Below the pieces are notes generated by a model. The model was given only the letters and a program-made list of their open reading frames with translations. It had not been told where the DNA came from and made no database searches. From the NCBI GenBank assembly GCA_041396965.1, contig JAWKXN010000001.1, positions 1,364,001 to 1,428,000 of the forward strand: a stretch of 64,000 nucleotides of DNA, in the 5' to 3' direction. The first letter of the stretch is position 1. The number at the start of each line of letters is the position of its first letter. Positions 28,728 to 38,591 of the stretch are shown here, in pieces. The stretch comes from Rickettsiales bacterium. Its GTDB lineage: Bacteria > Pseudomonadota > Alphaproteobacteria > Rickettsiales > SXRF01. The translations under genes and the position numbers were made by a program.

Positions 28728-29420
28728 CTAAAACGGCGTGTAATTACTATAGATAAGCTCAAGCTTACTATCACGAAGCACACTAGCTGGAGTTACAAGC
28801 TCTTGGTTCATAATAACTTTATTACATTTACTAAAATCCATACCCGCTTCCTGACATAGCGGGTGTTTTTGCCAACGTTGCTTTATTAGTTTTCTGGCCG
28901 CCATATTATTTATGTTCAAATCTCCAACCTTCTCCACAACACCAAGCTCTATACCAAGCCCTTCCTTAAAAGCCTTATAAACCAACTCGCTACAATAAAT
29001 CCTCTCATCATCAAACAGGAAAAAGAAATCATACGGTCTACCATAATACTTACTCGCGGCTTCAAATATACGTTCAGCCTCCTGTGGTTTTAATCCTTTA
29101 TAGCGTTTTACGGTTAGAAAATTACCTATCCCCTGTTCTATCCATTTATCAATATCAATCTCACGCACAGGTCCGATAGCCTCTATAATAACTGGTTTTC
29201 CATCATCACCAATTTTTACTATTCCAACATGAGTATAAACAGTCCCAGAAGCCAACATTATAGCTAAAGTCTGAGGTGAACTTATGGTCTGAAAAACAAT
29301 ATCCCCATTCTTTAACTCTGGCAGCTTAGGTTTTGAATAGGCGGAAACATATACCCAGCACGACACCAAGACTATAAAAGTCAAAATCAATAATAGAGTG
29401 TATTTGAAAACTCTTTTCAT
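28728..29420 (-). CDS. YiiX/YebB-like NlpC/P60-superfamily cysteine hydrolase
   Basis: A 230-residue exported or membrane-anchored protein with one N-terminal hydrophobic helix (about 7-27). The body fits the permuted papain-like YiiX family: [10 protein letters not shown], the histidine in [10 protein letters not shown] and the cysteine in [12 protein letters not shown]. The order His before Cys is the circular permutation mark. Family members hydrolyse amide or ester bonds in peptidoglycan, peptides or lipids; the substrate here is unknown. Divergent from the cation efflux gene. Confidence 0.87.
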   Translation of the reverse strand: MKRVFKYTLLLILTFIVLVSCWVYVSAYSKPKLPELKNGDIVFQTISSPQTLAIMLASGTVYTHVGIVKIGDDGKPVIIEAIGPVREIDIDKWIEQGIGNFLTVKRYKGLKPQEAERIFEAASKYYGRPYDFFFLFDDERIYCSELVYKAFKEGLGIELGVVEKVGDLNINNMAARKLIKQRWQKHPLCQEAGMDFSKCNKVIMNQELVTPASVLRDSKLELIYSNYTPF

Positions 29421-29562
29421 AATAAAAATTATAAATGTAATTAATAACTATGAATATAGTACCCTATTATCTACCATTATCTATAGAAAAAAAGGATATA
29501 TTACTATATATTCAAATCATCTCAGCAAATTAATACAAACACTAAATAAAAAACCTTACGTC

Positions 29563-30466
29563 ATGGCATCAGGTTCTAAAAAAGTTATTTTCGCGGCTCT
29601 TGCCGGTAATACGTTAATCTCAATAGTAAAATTCATAGCGGCCGTTTACACCGGCTCTTCCGCCATGTTATCAGAAGCTATACACTCTCTGGTTGATACC
29701 GGAAATCAAGGCTTGTTGCTTTATGGAATGAAACGCTCAAAACGTCCAGCTGATGAACGTCACCCTTTTTTATGGAGCTGAGATTTACTTCTGGAGCTTC
29801 GTGGTGGCTATATTAGTATTTGCCGTTGGCTCGGGAGTTTCCCTATATGAGGGAATTCATAAACTATCCTCTCCAGAAGAAATCTCAAACCCAATGATCA
29901 ATTATATCGTACTTGGAATAGCCATGATATTTGAAGCTGGAGCTTGGTGGATAGCATACCGTGAATTCAAACTAATAAGAGGAGAAATGGGAACTTTTGA
30001 GGCGGTAAGACGCTCAAAGGATCCGGCGTTATTCACCGTGTTATTTGAGGATAGCGCCGCGATGCTTGGTCTTATAGTCGCTTTCATAGGAATAGCGATC
30101 GCGCATCATACCGGCGCGGTATGGGCTGATGGAGCCGCCTCAATAGTCATTGGTCTTATACTTGCTGGAACGGCAACCATACTCGCTTATGAAACCAAAG
30201 GGTTATTAATAGGAGAAGGTGCTTCTAAAACAGTAAGAGATAGTATAATTAATATAATAAAAAGCCAAAAAGAAATTGAGGGAATAAGCGAACTTCGGAC
30301 AATGCATTTAGGACCTGATGATATACTTGTGGTCGCTGGAGTTGATTTTACCGACGATATATCAGTTGAGGAAATGGAAAACACCATAAGCTTAATTGAG
30401 GTGAGTATTAAAAAAGATTTCCCAGAAATAAAACGTGTGTTTATAGAAGCGCAAAGCAAGCTGTAG
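29563..30466 (+). pseudogene. Cation diffusion facilitator (CDF) transporter, split by a frameshift
   Basis: The family exports Zn2+, Fe2+ or similar ions in exchange for protons. The first part (from [13 protein letters not shown]) contains [21 protein letters not shown], with the metal-binding H and D residues, and runs to DERHPF before stopping at 29779. The rest continues one frame off as [17 protein letters not shown] and carries a further membrane region (AMLGLIVAFIGIAIAHHTGAVWADGAAS) and the cytoplasmic domain. The break falls in a run of six T (29766-29771); one T fewer, or two more, restores a full protein. Everything else looks intact, so slippage, recent mutation or a base-call error are all possible. 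Confidence 0.85.
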
Positions 30467-30509
30467 GAAAAAATAAAGGTAATTTACTATAAATAAATAG
30501 AAAATAATT

Positions 30510-30796
30510 GACTAAAAAACCTAAATAATAGATAAAACCTTATCAAGTCATATATATGGCTTATCAGTTTTTAGTCGGATGATGTTTGGTATCATCCTGT
30601 TTATTTTAATTACACCCTGTTCTGATTCATTGTGAATCATCGTCTTAATACAGGGTTCGGTAATCACCGTTCATATACTATATGTTCTTCTCTGGATTAC
30701 CGATAATCATCAGTCTTCCTTTAATAGCTTTCATGTTATTGGCTGATGGTTTTAGCTTAGTGGAGTAACCTGATCTATAGGTTTTGCCATAACTAA
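30510..30796 (+). ncRNA. Structured leader RNA candidate upstream of the symporter gene
   Basis: A series of stems fills the spacer. 30510-30520 pairs with 30567-30576 (one bulge) and encloses two small hairpins (30531-30544 and 30545-30562), making a three-way junction. Then come 30577-30583 with 30591-30597; 30614-30620 with 30650-30656, with an inner hairpin 30624-30638; 30658-30665 with 30695-30702, with an inner hairpin at 30672-30684; 30706-30713 with 30743-30750; and 30767-30771 with 30779-30783. The last lies near the AAAGAAAGCGAAG region before the start codon. No known riboswitch class is recognised. Confidence 0.6.
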
Positions 30797-30811
30797 AGAA
30801 AGCGAAGTATT

Positions 30812-32236
30812 ATGATAATAGCCAGTTTTGTTGCTTTTCTTTTATTTTTTACATTGGTTGGTCTTGCCTCAATAATTAAAAGTAAAAATACCACAAATGA
30901 TTATTTAGTCGCTGGCAACAGTGTTAAACCATGGTTAGTTGGCATATCAGCGGTGGCTACCAATAATAGTGGCTTCATGTTCATAGCGATGATCGGCTAT
31001 ACTTACGCTTCTGGTCTTTCCTCTATATGGGTCATACTACCATGGATATTTGGAGATTTTCTAGCTAGCTTATTCATACATAAACGTCTTAGAGTAGCTA
31101 CTGGCAAACGTCATATTACGACATTTTCTGGCTTGCTTAGCGATTGGTCAGGACGAGACTATACAATGGTTCGTAAAATAAGCGCTGTAATTATAATTCT
31201 ATTTCTTGGCACTTACGCCGCGGCTCAGTTAAGCGCTGGCAGTAAAGCATTACATGTATTGTTTGGCTGGAACTATTCAATAGGAGCTATCATAGGCAGC
31301 GTAATCGTACTCGCCTATTGTTTCGCTGGTGGTATCAGAGCGTCAATATGGACAGATGCCGCGCAATCATTTGTTATGATAGCGGCTATGGCTTTACTCG
31401 CCTTCACCGCGATTAACCATGTCGGTGGGCTTAATGAATTTATCACAAAGCTTAATAATATATCACCTACTTATATGAACTGGTTTCCTGAAGACCTATT
31501 ATGGGGACCTTTCATAGGCGCTATGTTACTGATAACTAGCTGGACAGTCGCTGGAATCGGAGTAATTGGTCAACCTCATATTATGATACGTTTTATGGCG
31601 ATGGACAGACCACAAGATATGAAAGCTGTACGGTTTTACTATTATGGATGGTACTTATTATTCACTATATTCACCCTTACAGCCGGTTTTGCCGCGAGAA
31701 TACTTCTTCCTGAAGCCACAGAAGGAATTAGCTTTGACAGTGAACTAGCTCTTCCTAATCTTGCACAAATGTTGCTTCCTGAAATTTTAATCGGAATGAT
31801 ATTAGCTGGACTTTTCGCCGCCACCATGTCTACCGCTGACTCACAAATTTTAAGCTGCTCAGCGGCACTTACCCAAGACTTAGAATTTGGTAAAGATAAT
31901 TATATTCTTACAAAAATTGGAACCATATTTGTAACGGTAACCGCCCTTACCATAGCTCTTTACGGAGATGACAATGTATTTTCACTAGTAAAACTCGCTT
32001 GGTCAGCGCTTGGCTCCGCTTTTTCTCCGTTGCTACTGGTATATGCGCTTGGAGGAAAACCCACTGAAAAAACCGCTACTTTAATGATGATTATTGGCCT
32101 TATCTCTATGTTATTATGGAAATATCTAGGTTATAGCGCGGCGTTATATGAGATATTTCCAGGAATAGTAGCTGGGCTTATAACATATAAAATATCATTC
32201 CTTAAAAATAAAATGGCGGTAAAAAACCCAGTATGA
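30812..32236 (+). CDS. Sodium:solute symporter (SSS family, PutP-like)
   Basis: A 474-residue inner membrane protein with about 12-13 hydrophobic helices. Family marks are KNTTNDYLVAGNSVKPW near the start, GGIRASIWTDAAQSF in the middle, and the Na+-site helix LAGLFAATMSTADSQILSCSAALTQD. These transporters bring in proline, pantothenate or other solutes with Na+; the PutP-type signature points towards an amino acid, but the substrate is not certain. The long structured leader upstream suggests RNA-level control. Confidence 0.92.
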   Translation: MIIASFVAFLLFFTLVGLASIIKSKNTTNDYLVAGNSVKPWLVGISAVATNNSGFMFIAMIGYTYASGLSSIWVILPWIFGDFLASLFIHKRLRVATGKRHITTFSGLLSDWSGRDYTMVRKISAVIIILFLGTYAAAQLSAGSKALHVLFGWNYSIGAIIGSVIVLAYCFAGGIRASIWTDAAQSFVMIAAMALLAFTAINHVGGLNEFITKLNNISPTYMNWFPEDLLWGPFIGAMLLITSWTVAGIGVIGQPHIMIRFMAMDRPQDMKAVRFYYYGWYLLFTIFTLTAGFAARILLPEATEGISFDSELALPNLAQMLLPEILIGMILAGLFAATMSTADSQILSCSAALTQDLEFGKDNYILTKIGTIFVTVTALTIALYGDDNVFSLVKLAWSALGSAFSPLLLVYALGGKPTEKTATLMMIIGLISMLLWKYLGYSAALYEIFPGIVAGLITYKISFLKNKMAVKNPV

Positions 32237-32337
32237 CTGATAGATTAGTACTTTATAATGCTTTACTCTTATATTTTATGTGTGTATGAAATTACATACA
32301 ATACTACTAAATACATACAAAATATATGGAGGAAAAC

Positions 32338-33168
32338 ATGGATTTCTTAAACAACAAAGACATTAATACTGAACAACTAACTGCCTATATAGCTGAGTAT
32401 GGTCTTAAAATATTATTAGCTCTTGCCATTTTTATAATTGGCAAATGGGTGGCTAAGAGAATTGTTAACATAGTTAAAAAATCAATGGGTAGAGCGAGTG
32501 TTGATGAAATGCTGGTGTCATTCATTGGTAATATAGCTTATGCGTTGATAATGGCGTTTGTGATAATAGCCGCGATTTCAGAGCTTGGTATTGAGACAAC
32601 CTCCATAGCCGCGATTTTTGCCGCCGCTGGTCTTGCCATTGGTCTTGCCTTACAAGGCTCTCTTTCAAATTTTGCCGCTGGTGTTATGGTAGTTATTTTC
32701 CGTCCATTCAGAACTGGTGATTTCGTGGAATTAGCTGGAACATCAGGAGTAGTAAAAGATATAAATATCTTTACCACCACCCTTAAAACTGGTGATAATA
32801 AAACCATTATAATCCCTAATTCAGCTGCCACTTCTGGCAGTATAACCAATTACTCAACAGAGGAAAATAGACGTATAGACCTAGTATTTGGCTGTGGTTA
32901 TAATGATGATCTGAAGAAAGTAAGAAAAGTTCTTGAAAGTGTGGTAGAGTCAAATAGCAAAGTGCTAAAAGATCCAGCCGTTACCATAGCGGTATCAGAA
33001 CTTGGCGCTAGTAGTGTTGATTTTATCGTTCGTCCATGGGTAAAAACCGCTGACTATTGGGCTGCCCGCTTTGAGATCGTGGAAGCTGTAAAAGAAGCAT
33101 TTGATAAAGAAGGAATTTCTATACCTTATCCACAGCAAGATGTTCACATGCATCAGGCAAAAAGCTAA
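32338..33168 (+). CDS. mscS: Small-conductance mechanosensitive channel (MscS family)
   Basis: A 276-residue inner membrane channel that opens under membrane tension and releases solutes in osmotic downshock. Three N-terminal membrane helices are followed by the pore helix AAIFAAAGLAIGLALQGSLSNFAAGVMVVIFRPF, whose Ala/Gly packing is typical, and the beta and alpha/beta cytoplasmic domains (GTSGVVKDINIFTTTLKT). The start is the ATG at 32338, because GGAGGA sits just before it; the upstream in-frame ATG at 32326 overlaps that site. Length is close to E. coli MscS. Confidence 0.95.
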   Translation: MDFLNNKDINTEQLTAYIAEYGLKILLALAIFIIGKWVAKRIVNIVKKSMGRASVDEMLVSFIGNIAYALIMAFVIIAAISELGIETTSIAAIFAAAGLAIGLALQGSLSNFAAGVMVVIFRPFRTGDFVELAGTSGVVKDINIFTTTLKTGDNKTIIIPNSAATSGSITNYSTEENRRIDLVFGCGYNDDLKKVRKVLESVVESNSKVLKDPAVTIAVSELGASSVDFIVRPWVKTADYWAARFEIVEAVKEAFDKEGISIPYPQQDVHMHQAKS

Positions 33169-33185
33169 ATATTACTATATTTTAT

Positions 33186-33881
33186 ATGCTAAAAAATAGT
33201 AGATTATTAATATTACCATCAATCGTTTTGGTAGCGTTTTTTTCGCTACCAAAACCTGAGGTAAACGCGACCCAAAAAAACACTACCAGCTTATTTGATG
33301 GTTTGTCTATATTTGATACGACCGACAAAGTTAGCTCTCTCAAATTAAGAAAAATAAAAAGTACCGCGCAAAGATATGTGGCAGCTGTGGATGTTTTTAG
33401 AACAAGATTTAATGAATATCCCGGTGATATTAAAACAGCATCAATGTTTGGTTTGAATGGAGGAAATGGAAATGGTGATGGTAAGATTACAGGAAATGAG
33501 ACCATCATGTTTTGGAAACACTTGGTGGAATCAAATATTATAATGAACTTCCAAACAGGTAAAACAAAGTCTCCTAATAACAGCGATATAGTTGTTGGAT
33601 TTGATGTTCCAGAAATAGATGGAAGAGATAACGTTGGATATTTCGTTGGCTACTATACTGACGGTGAACATTCAGGAAACGGTATAGCGTTGGCTACAAA
33701 ACTACCAGATGGTAACCTAAGTGGAGCGTTTACTCCTAAGGAGGCAAAAGCTATTAACCCTGCTCCAGACAAACATGTTATAACGATAAACGAGCCAAAT
33801 AGTAAGGATTGTATAGCTGACTCTCAATATAACTTAGCGAGCAACAAAAAATCCTGCATATTAATATACTGGATAAACTAG
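33186..33881 (+). CDS. Exported protein with a pseudopilin-like ectodomain
   Basis: A 231-residue protein with an ordinary signal peptide (MLKNSRLLILPSIVLVAFF, ending near EVNA). The mature region shows FRTRFNEYPGDI, then NGGNGNGDGKITGNETIMFWKHL, a pattern I know from ectodomains of type II secretion or type IV pilin-like proteins. However, the usual prepilin cleavage motif (G followed by FTLIE) is absent. The glycine/asparagine/aspartate segment may bind calcium. It follows mscS by 17 bases, so the two may be co-transcribed. Function unknown. Confidence 0.6.
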   Translation: MLKNSRLLILPSIVLVAFFSLPKPEVNATQKNTTSLFDGLSIFDTTDKVSSLKLRKIKSTAQRYVAAVDVFRTRFNEYPGDIKTASMFGLNGGNGNGDGKITGNETIMFWKHLVESNIIMNFQTGKTKSPNNSDIVVGFDVPEIDGRDNVGYFVGYYTDGEHSGNGIALATKLPDGNLSGAFTPKEAKAINPAPDKHVITINEPNSKDCIADSQYNLASNKKSCILIYWIN

Positions 33882-33930
33882 CGGCAACAATCCATTCTAT
33901 GCTGACTGCTCTAGCTCCTCTCCCATACAA

Positions 33931-34966
33931 GGCATAATTAAAAAAGTGTGATGCTTTTTAGAAAGAATTGAGGAAAGCTTTTATAGCTTTTTTCTTTCTA
34001 TGGAGTTTCAACCCACGGTGGATATTTATTCTTTCCTTGAGGTGAGAGAAGAAGCCTTCTAGATGGTTGGTTGTTGGCGGAATATTCTGTTCTGGAAATT
34101 CCTTGTATGTAAATAGCCTGTGCAGATTTTCTTGCACGGAATTATATGCAGAACGCGTCCTTCCGTGCGTAAATCTTCCACCCTTTTTGGCATTCAGGAA
34201 TCCTTTGTGCTGCTCTGCCAGAGCGTAAAATTGAGCCACAAAATCTTCTGGTTCGGTATTGCATAATTTTTCCATCAACTCCTTCAAATCCTTTGCAGGA
34301 CGGAGCTTTGGATTATTTCCAGTATATCGCCTTACAATCGCTTTTTGATGGAAAATACACATTTGAATTGGTACTCCACCAAGTGTTTTTCTGATGTTTT
34401 CATAAAACCCTTTGCGCCCATCAATGGTCACTGATTTGAAGCAATATCCTGCCTGCACAAGCTCATGCAAAGCTTCACGCAAATGCTTCACTGATTCGGT
34501 TTTGATCTCTTGGTAATAAATGATTCTGCTGCCATCATGCGCACAGAAATAGCCATATTCTCTGCCGAAGAAAGACGCATCCATGAGCAGGTTAATCGCT
34601 TCTTTTGAGGCAGGAAAAATTAATCCTTCTGCCCACTCAAGAGCATCAAATTCTTGGTGAGCTTGGGGATGGAAATATCAAGAATGCTAGCAATTTCTGC
34701 TAGTGTTCGGCGTTTGTGCAGCCAGTCTAAATAGTAACGCTTATAGTCGGTTTTTTTGCCGCGCTTATCAACCCATTGATGTAAGCACAAGTTGCAACGA
34801 TACCGTTTACGACCACGCAATTTGCCATTGCTTTTTATGCTGCTCAAACCGCATTTTACACAGCGTTTTTAGACACTTTTATAATCCTTTTTTAAAAATA
34901 CAGTATATCGCATTGTTTTATAAAGCAATTATGCAGATTCTAGCATCACACTTTTTTAATTATGCC
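33931..34966 (-). mobile_element. Complete 1036-bp insertion sequence (IS256/IS1249-like)
   Basis: Perfect 24-bp terminal inverted repeats lie at 33931-33954 and 34943-34966 (the left end begins GGCATAATTA). The element is flanked by a perfect 8-bp target duplication, CCATACAA, at 33923-33930 and 34967-34974. The transposase, on the minus strand, is split. The size and 8-bp duplication fit the IS256 group, and the protein resembles IS1249-type transposases. Perfect ends and duplication point to a recent insertion. Confidence 0.93.
33958..34847 (-). pseudogene. Transposase of the insertion sequence, in two frames
   Basis: The N-terminal part (34620-34847, 75 residues) carries a zinc-ribbon fragment (YRCNLCLHQW) and a helix-turn-helix (TLAEIASILDISIPKLTK). 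The catalytic part (to 33958) contains MDASFFGREYGYF, SVTIDGRKGF, PIQMCIFHQKAIVRRYTG and NHLEGFFSHLKE, consistent with a DDE transposase of the MULE/IS256 type. The second part is open upstream of its ATG in the -1 frame (ALEWAEGLIFPASKEAINLL) and overlaps the end of the first for about 60 bases, so a -1 shift would join them. Whether this is programmed or a loss is undecided. Confidence 0.85.
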
Positions 34967-35031
34967 CCATACAACTATATCATTCTGGTTTAGGGAGAAC
35001 AGGAAAGGAGGAGTAATAGCCTATATACCAG

Positions 35032-36024
35032 CTATACCTCTAAATCTTTGACTATAATTTTATGAGGTTTATTATCTATATCAATATTTATCGTAGTGTG
35101 AGTTTTTGAATTATTGAACTTGAAACTACTCACAGCTTTTCCATCAATAACAACTGATGGTTTTTTATAGATACTATCTATCGCCACACTAAAAAAATCT
35201 CTATCTTCTTGAGAAGAAACATCAAACACAATTTCTTTATTTTTAACGGACGAAATATCAGCTATATTAATGTGAGTTGGGTACAACACCTCAACCGGAT
35301 TCTCACTATAGTTTACCGGAACTTCCCACATCTCAACCTCAGCGTTATAAGCGACCGCTGGCTCGCTATCAGCGCAAGAAAAATTCTCTTCTCCCTCCGG
35401 TAAAGGAGCGTGCACTATTTCCTGAGCCTGCTCTTGCCTGTCACCTTTATCGAAAGATATTGAGAAAGTTGATTTCTCAGCGTCAACAACTTTTGATTTT
35501 CTTGGTTTTCCTGGCTCTTTAACACGTACAGTGTTTACTCTTGTTTTTTGCTTAGTCTTATATTTGTAAATAGTATGGAAATCTTTTGAGCTATTAAAAT
35601 TGTGATGATAATAGGTTAAAATATCACCATTCACATTGATTACTTTAGCGCCACTTGGAGAGGTAACTACTGAGGTAGTGCCATCAATAGTAAGAGATAC
35701 ATCGTTTATTCCCCTGAACAGCTCACATATATCAATCATCTCCTTCTTATTACCTTTGCTTATGTAAAATTGATAATTTGACATAGCAAGCCCAACTTCA
35801 CACCAAGCCTCAAAATCATTACCCTTACTATCCACGACATGAACAAATAGATAATCCTCACTAAAAGCTCCACTACCAGAATCAGCCGTAAGTCCAACAT
35901 TAGTCGGAGGAGGACAAGAGTACAGATAATTATTAAGTACAAGTCTGGTAGGTTTAGCTAATACGCTTCCACTAATAATAAATAAAAATGATATAAAAAT
36001 AGCCGAAAAAAATCCTAATCTCAT
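35032..36024 (-). CDS. Exported protein of unknown function
   Basis: A 330-residue protein with a clear signal peptide (MRLGFFSAIFISFLFIISGS, ending near VLAKP). I choose the ATG at 36024, since a perfect AGGAGG site precedes it; a longer frame to 36093 adds an implausible extension. The mature part is rich in beta-type sequence, with four cysteines (YSCPPP, AWCEVG, DICELF, FSCADS) that may form disulfides, and a basic, possibly flexible region in the middle (KQKTRVNTVRVKEPGKPRKS). No family is recognised. It stands alone next to the insertion sequence. Confidence 0.72.
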   Translation of the reverse strand: MRLGFFSAIFISFLFIISGSVLAKPTRLVLNNYLYSCPPPTNVGLTADSGSGAFSEDYLFVHVVDSKGNDFEAWCEVGLAMSNYQFYISKGNKKEMIDICELFRGINDVSLTIDGTTSVVTSPSGAKVINVNGDILTYYHHNFNSSKDFHTIYKYKTKQKTRVNTVRVKEPGKPRKSKVVDAEKSTFSISFDKGDRQEQAQEIVHAPLPEGEENFSCADSEPAVAYNAEVEMWEVPVNYSENPVEVLYPTHINIADISSVKNKEIVFDVSSQEDRDFFSVAIDSIYKKPSVVIDGKAVSSFKFNNSKTHTTINIDIDNKPHKIIVKDLEV

Positions 36025-36206
36025 AATTCCTCCTATTATCAATGAATTAGCACAAACTCTTGACGAACTAACACAAATTAAAATAAATCTCAAACCTATA
36101 AATATTAAATATAAAAATAGTTGTGTTTTCTTACTTTTCGGTTTCTAATAATAGCAAATATTTAGTTCATTAAATATTTGGTTAATTATAGGCAGGATAT
36201 AAATTT

Positions 36207-37157
36207 ATGGAACAACGGGTAGTAACAATACTCGGTGGGGCTGGTTTTCTTGGAACTTATGTAACCCGTAGACTAGCCTCAGCAGGTTATCGGATAAGAG
36301 TTATTTCCAGAAACGCCAACAAAGCTAGTCACCTTTATAGCTGCGGTAACGTTGGTCAAATACATGTAATCTCCAGTGATATAAATTCACCAGAATCATA
36401 TTCGGATATTCTGCAAGGCTCACACGCTGTAATTAACCTAGTTGGCATATTATTTGAATCGGGAAAACAAAAATTCACGAAAATACACTCTATTGCCGCT
36501 GAAAAACTGGCAATAGCCGCCAAAAACGCCGGTGTCAAAAGACTTATACATATTTCAGCTCTCGGTGTTGACCATGAATATGGCTCTGGATACGCTCGTT
36601 CAAAAATACTCGGAGAACTGGCTGTTCTTTCAGCGTTTCCTGACACGACAGTGCTAAGACCTAGCGTAATATTCGGAGCGGAAGATAATTTCTTCAACAA
36701 ATTCGCCAAAATGGCCAATATATCGCCCTTCCTCCCATTAATTGGCGGCGGGAAAACCTTATTCCAGCCGGTATATGTTGATGATGTGGCACGTGCTATT
36801 GAAAAATGCCTAGCCGAACCTAACACACAAGGGGAGACTTACGAACTTGGCGGTAGTAAAATCTATAGTTTCAAACAAATTTTAGAATATATAATGGAAG
36901 TTACCAATCAAAAAAGAATATTGATGCCACTTCCTTTTAGTGTTGCCTCGTTTATCGCTGCCTTCTTTGAGTATATGCCAAATCCTCCCCTCACTAGGGA
37001 TCAGGTGAAGTTACTAAAATATAACAATACAGTTAACGATAGCGCTAAGAAATTTGAGCATCTTAGTATATCTCCGACATCTGTTGAGATGATAGTGCCG
37101 AAATATCTTTCCATATATAATAAAAATATTAATAAAAATGATTATGCCATATGCTAA
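36207..37157 (+). CDS. NDUFA9-like complex I accessory protein (atypical SDR)
   Basis: A 316-residue NAD(P)-binding Rossmann protein. The glycine motif ILGGAGFLGTYV (G10-G16) and the YARSK active-site segment are seen. The sequence SPFLPLIGGGKTLFQPVYVDDVARAI matches the family related to mitochondrial NDUFA9, which stabilises NADH dehydrogenase. Alphaproteobacteria commonly encode it apart from the nuo operon, as here. It ends seven bases inside gltD, so the genes are probably co-translated. A general NAD-dependent epimerase role cannot be excluded. Confidence 0.9.
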   Translation: MEQRVVTILGGAGFLGTYVTRRLASAGYRIRVISRNANKASHLYSCGNVGQIHVISSDINSPESYSDILQGSHAVINLVGILFESGKQKFTKIHSIAAEKLAIAAKNAGVKRLIHISALGVDHEYGSGYARSKILGELAVLSAFPDTTVLRPSVIFGAEDNFFNKFAKMANISPFLPLIGGGKTLFQPVYVDDVARAIEKCLAEPNTQGETYELGGSKIYSFKQILEYIMEVTNQKRILMPLPFSVASFIAAFFEYMPNPPLTRDQVKLLKYNNTVNDSAKKFEHLSISPTSVEMIVPKYLSIYNKNINKNDYAIC

Positions 37158-38572
37158 AATTTGTTGATACACCACAGAAAAATCCAGAAATAAGAGACGT
37201 TGATTCCCGCAAGGAGGATTTTAATGAGATATATAAAAAATTCTCTAAAGAAAAAGCGGAAGAGCAGGCTTCCCGCTGCTCGCAATGTGGTATCCCATTC
37301 TGTCAGATACACTGCCCAGTACAAAATAACATACCTGATTGGCTAAAGCTAACCGCCGAAGGCAGGCTTCAGGAAGCTTATGAGACCTCAAGCGCTACCA
37401 ACACTTTCCCTGAGATATGCGGTAGAATCTGCCCACAAGATAAATTATGTGAGGGGAATTGTGTCATAGAAAAAGGCTACCAATCAGTCACTATCGGCGC
37501 GGTAGAAAAATATATAACAGAAACAGCTTTTGAAAATGGTTGGGTAAAGCCAATTTCGGTAAAAGTAGAAACCGGACTTTCAGTTGGAATAATAGGCGCT
37601 GGTCCCGCCGGACTTGCCGCCGCTGATATGCTGCGCCGTAAAGGTCACAGCGTGCATGTATATGACAGATATGATCGTATTGGTGGTTTGATGATGTATG
37701 GCATACCAGGATTTAAGATGGAAAAAGAAGTGGTTATTCGCCGTCATAAATTACTTGAGGAAGGTGGCATAATTTTTCATCTAAATACTGATATTGGCAA
37801 AGATATAAAATTCTCAGAATTACAGAAAAAACATGACGCTGTTTTAATAGCTACTGGCGTGTATAAATATAAAGAGATAGATATTCCTAATTCCAGCCTA
37901 GATAATATATCTCCGGCACTTCCTTATCTTATCGCTAGTAACCGCAAAGATCTTGGTGATAATGTTCCTGATTTTGATAGCGGACAATTAAACGCCGAAG
38001 GGAAAAAAGTAGTGGTTATTGGTGGTGGTGACACCGCTATGGACTGCGTTAGAACCGCAATTCGCCAAAAGGCGAAAAGTGTCACCTGCCTTTATCGTAG
38101 AGATAAAGCGAATATGCCAGGAAGCGCGAGAGAAGTTAAAAACGCTGAAGATGAGGGCGTAGACTTTATGTGGCTATCTTCTCCAAAAGCATTTATTGGT
38201 GATACAGAAGTAAAGCAAATATTAGTTCAACGTATGCGCTTGCTCAACAACGACGCTAGTGGTCGCCAATCAATAAAACCAGTAGAAGGTGAGACTTTTA
38301 CCCTAGACGCTGATATGGTGATACAAGCTCTCGGCTTTGAAGCGGAGGATATACAAGATATATTTGATTCACCAGAACTTATGATAAATAAATATGGGAA
38401 TGTAAAAATAGATAATAACAGCTTTATGACCAGTATTGATGGAGTATTTGCCGCTGGGGATATAGCGCGTGGAGCGTCTCTTGTCGTTTGGGCGATTAAA
38501 GAAGGACGTGACGCGGCAGCGGCAATACACCAATATATAACACTAAAAGCTGATAAAAAAAGCGCGGCATAA
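37151..38572 (+). CDS. gltD: Glutamate synthase (NADPH) small subunit
   Basis: GltD passes electrons from NADPH through FAD and iron-sulfur centres to GltB. The 473-residue product has two N-terminal cysteine clusters (C43, C46, C51, C55 and C90, C94, C100, C104) for 4Fe-4S centres, an FAD-binding GIIGAGPAGLA (146-156), a second dinucleotide site with VIGGGDTAMDCVRTA, and a C-terminal GVFAAGDIARGASLVVWAI. Length is normal. gltB lies downstream but is separated by an unrelated secreted-protein gene. Confidence 0.97.
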   Translation: MLKFVDTPQKNPEIRDVDSRKEDFNEIYKKFSKEKAEEQASRCSQCGIPFCQIHCPVQNNIPDWLKLTAEGRLQEAYETSSATNTFPEICGRICPQDKLCEGNCVIEKGYQSVTIGAVEKYITETAFENGWVKPISVKVETGLSVGIIGAGPAGLAAADMLRRKGHSVHVYDRYDRIGGLMMYGIPGFKMEKEVVIRRHKLLEEGGIIFHLNTDIGKDIKFSELQKKHDAVLIATGVYKYKEIDIPNSSLDNISPALPYLIASNRKDLGDNVPDFDSGQLNAEGKKVVVIGGGDTAMDCVRTAIRQKAKSVTCLYRRDKANMPGSAREVKNAEDEGVDFMWLSSPKAFIGDTEVKQILVQRMRLLNNDASGRQSIKPVEGETFTLDADMVIQALGFEAEDIQDIFDSPELMINKYGNVKIDNNSFMTSIDGVFAAGDIARGASLVVWAIKEGRDAAAAIHQYITLKADKKSAA

Positions 38573-38591
38573 ATAATATCAGGTATATTAT

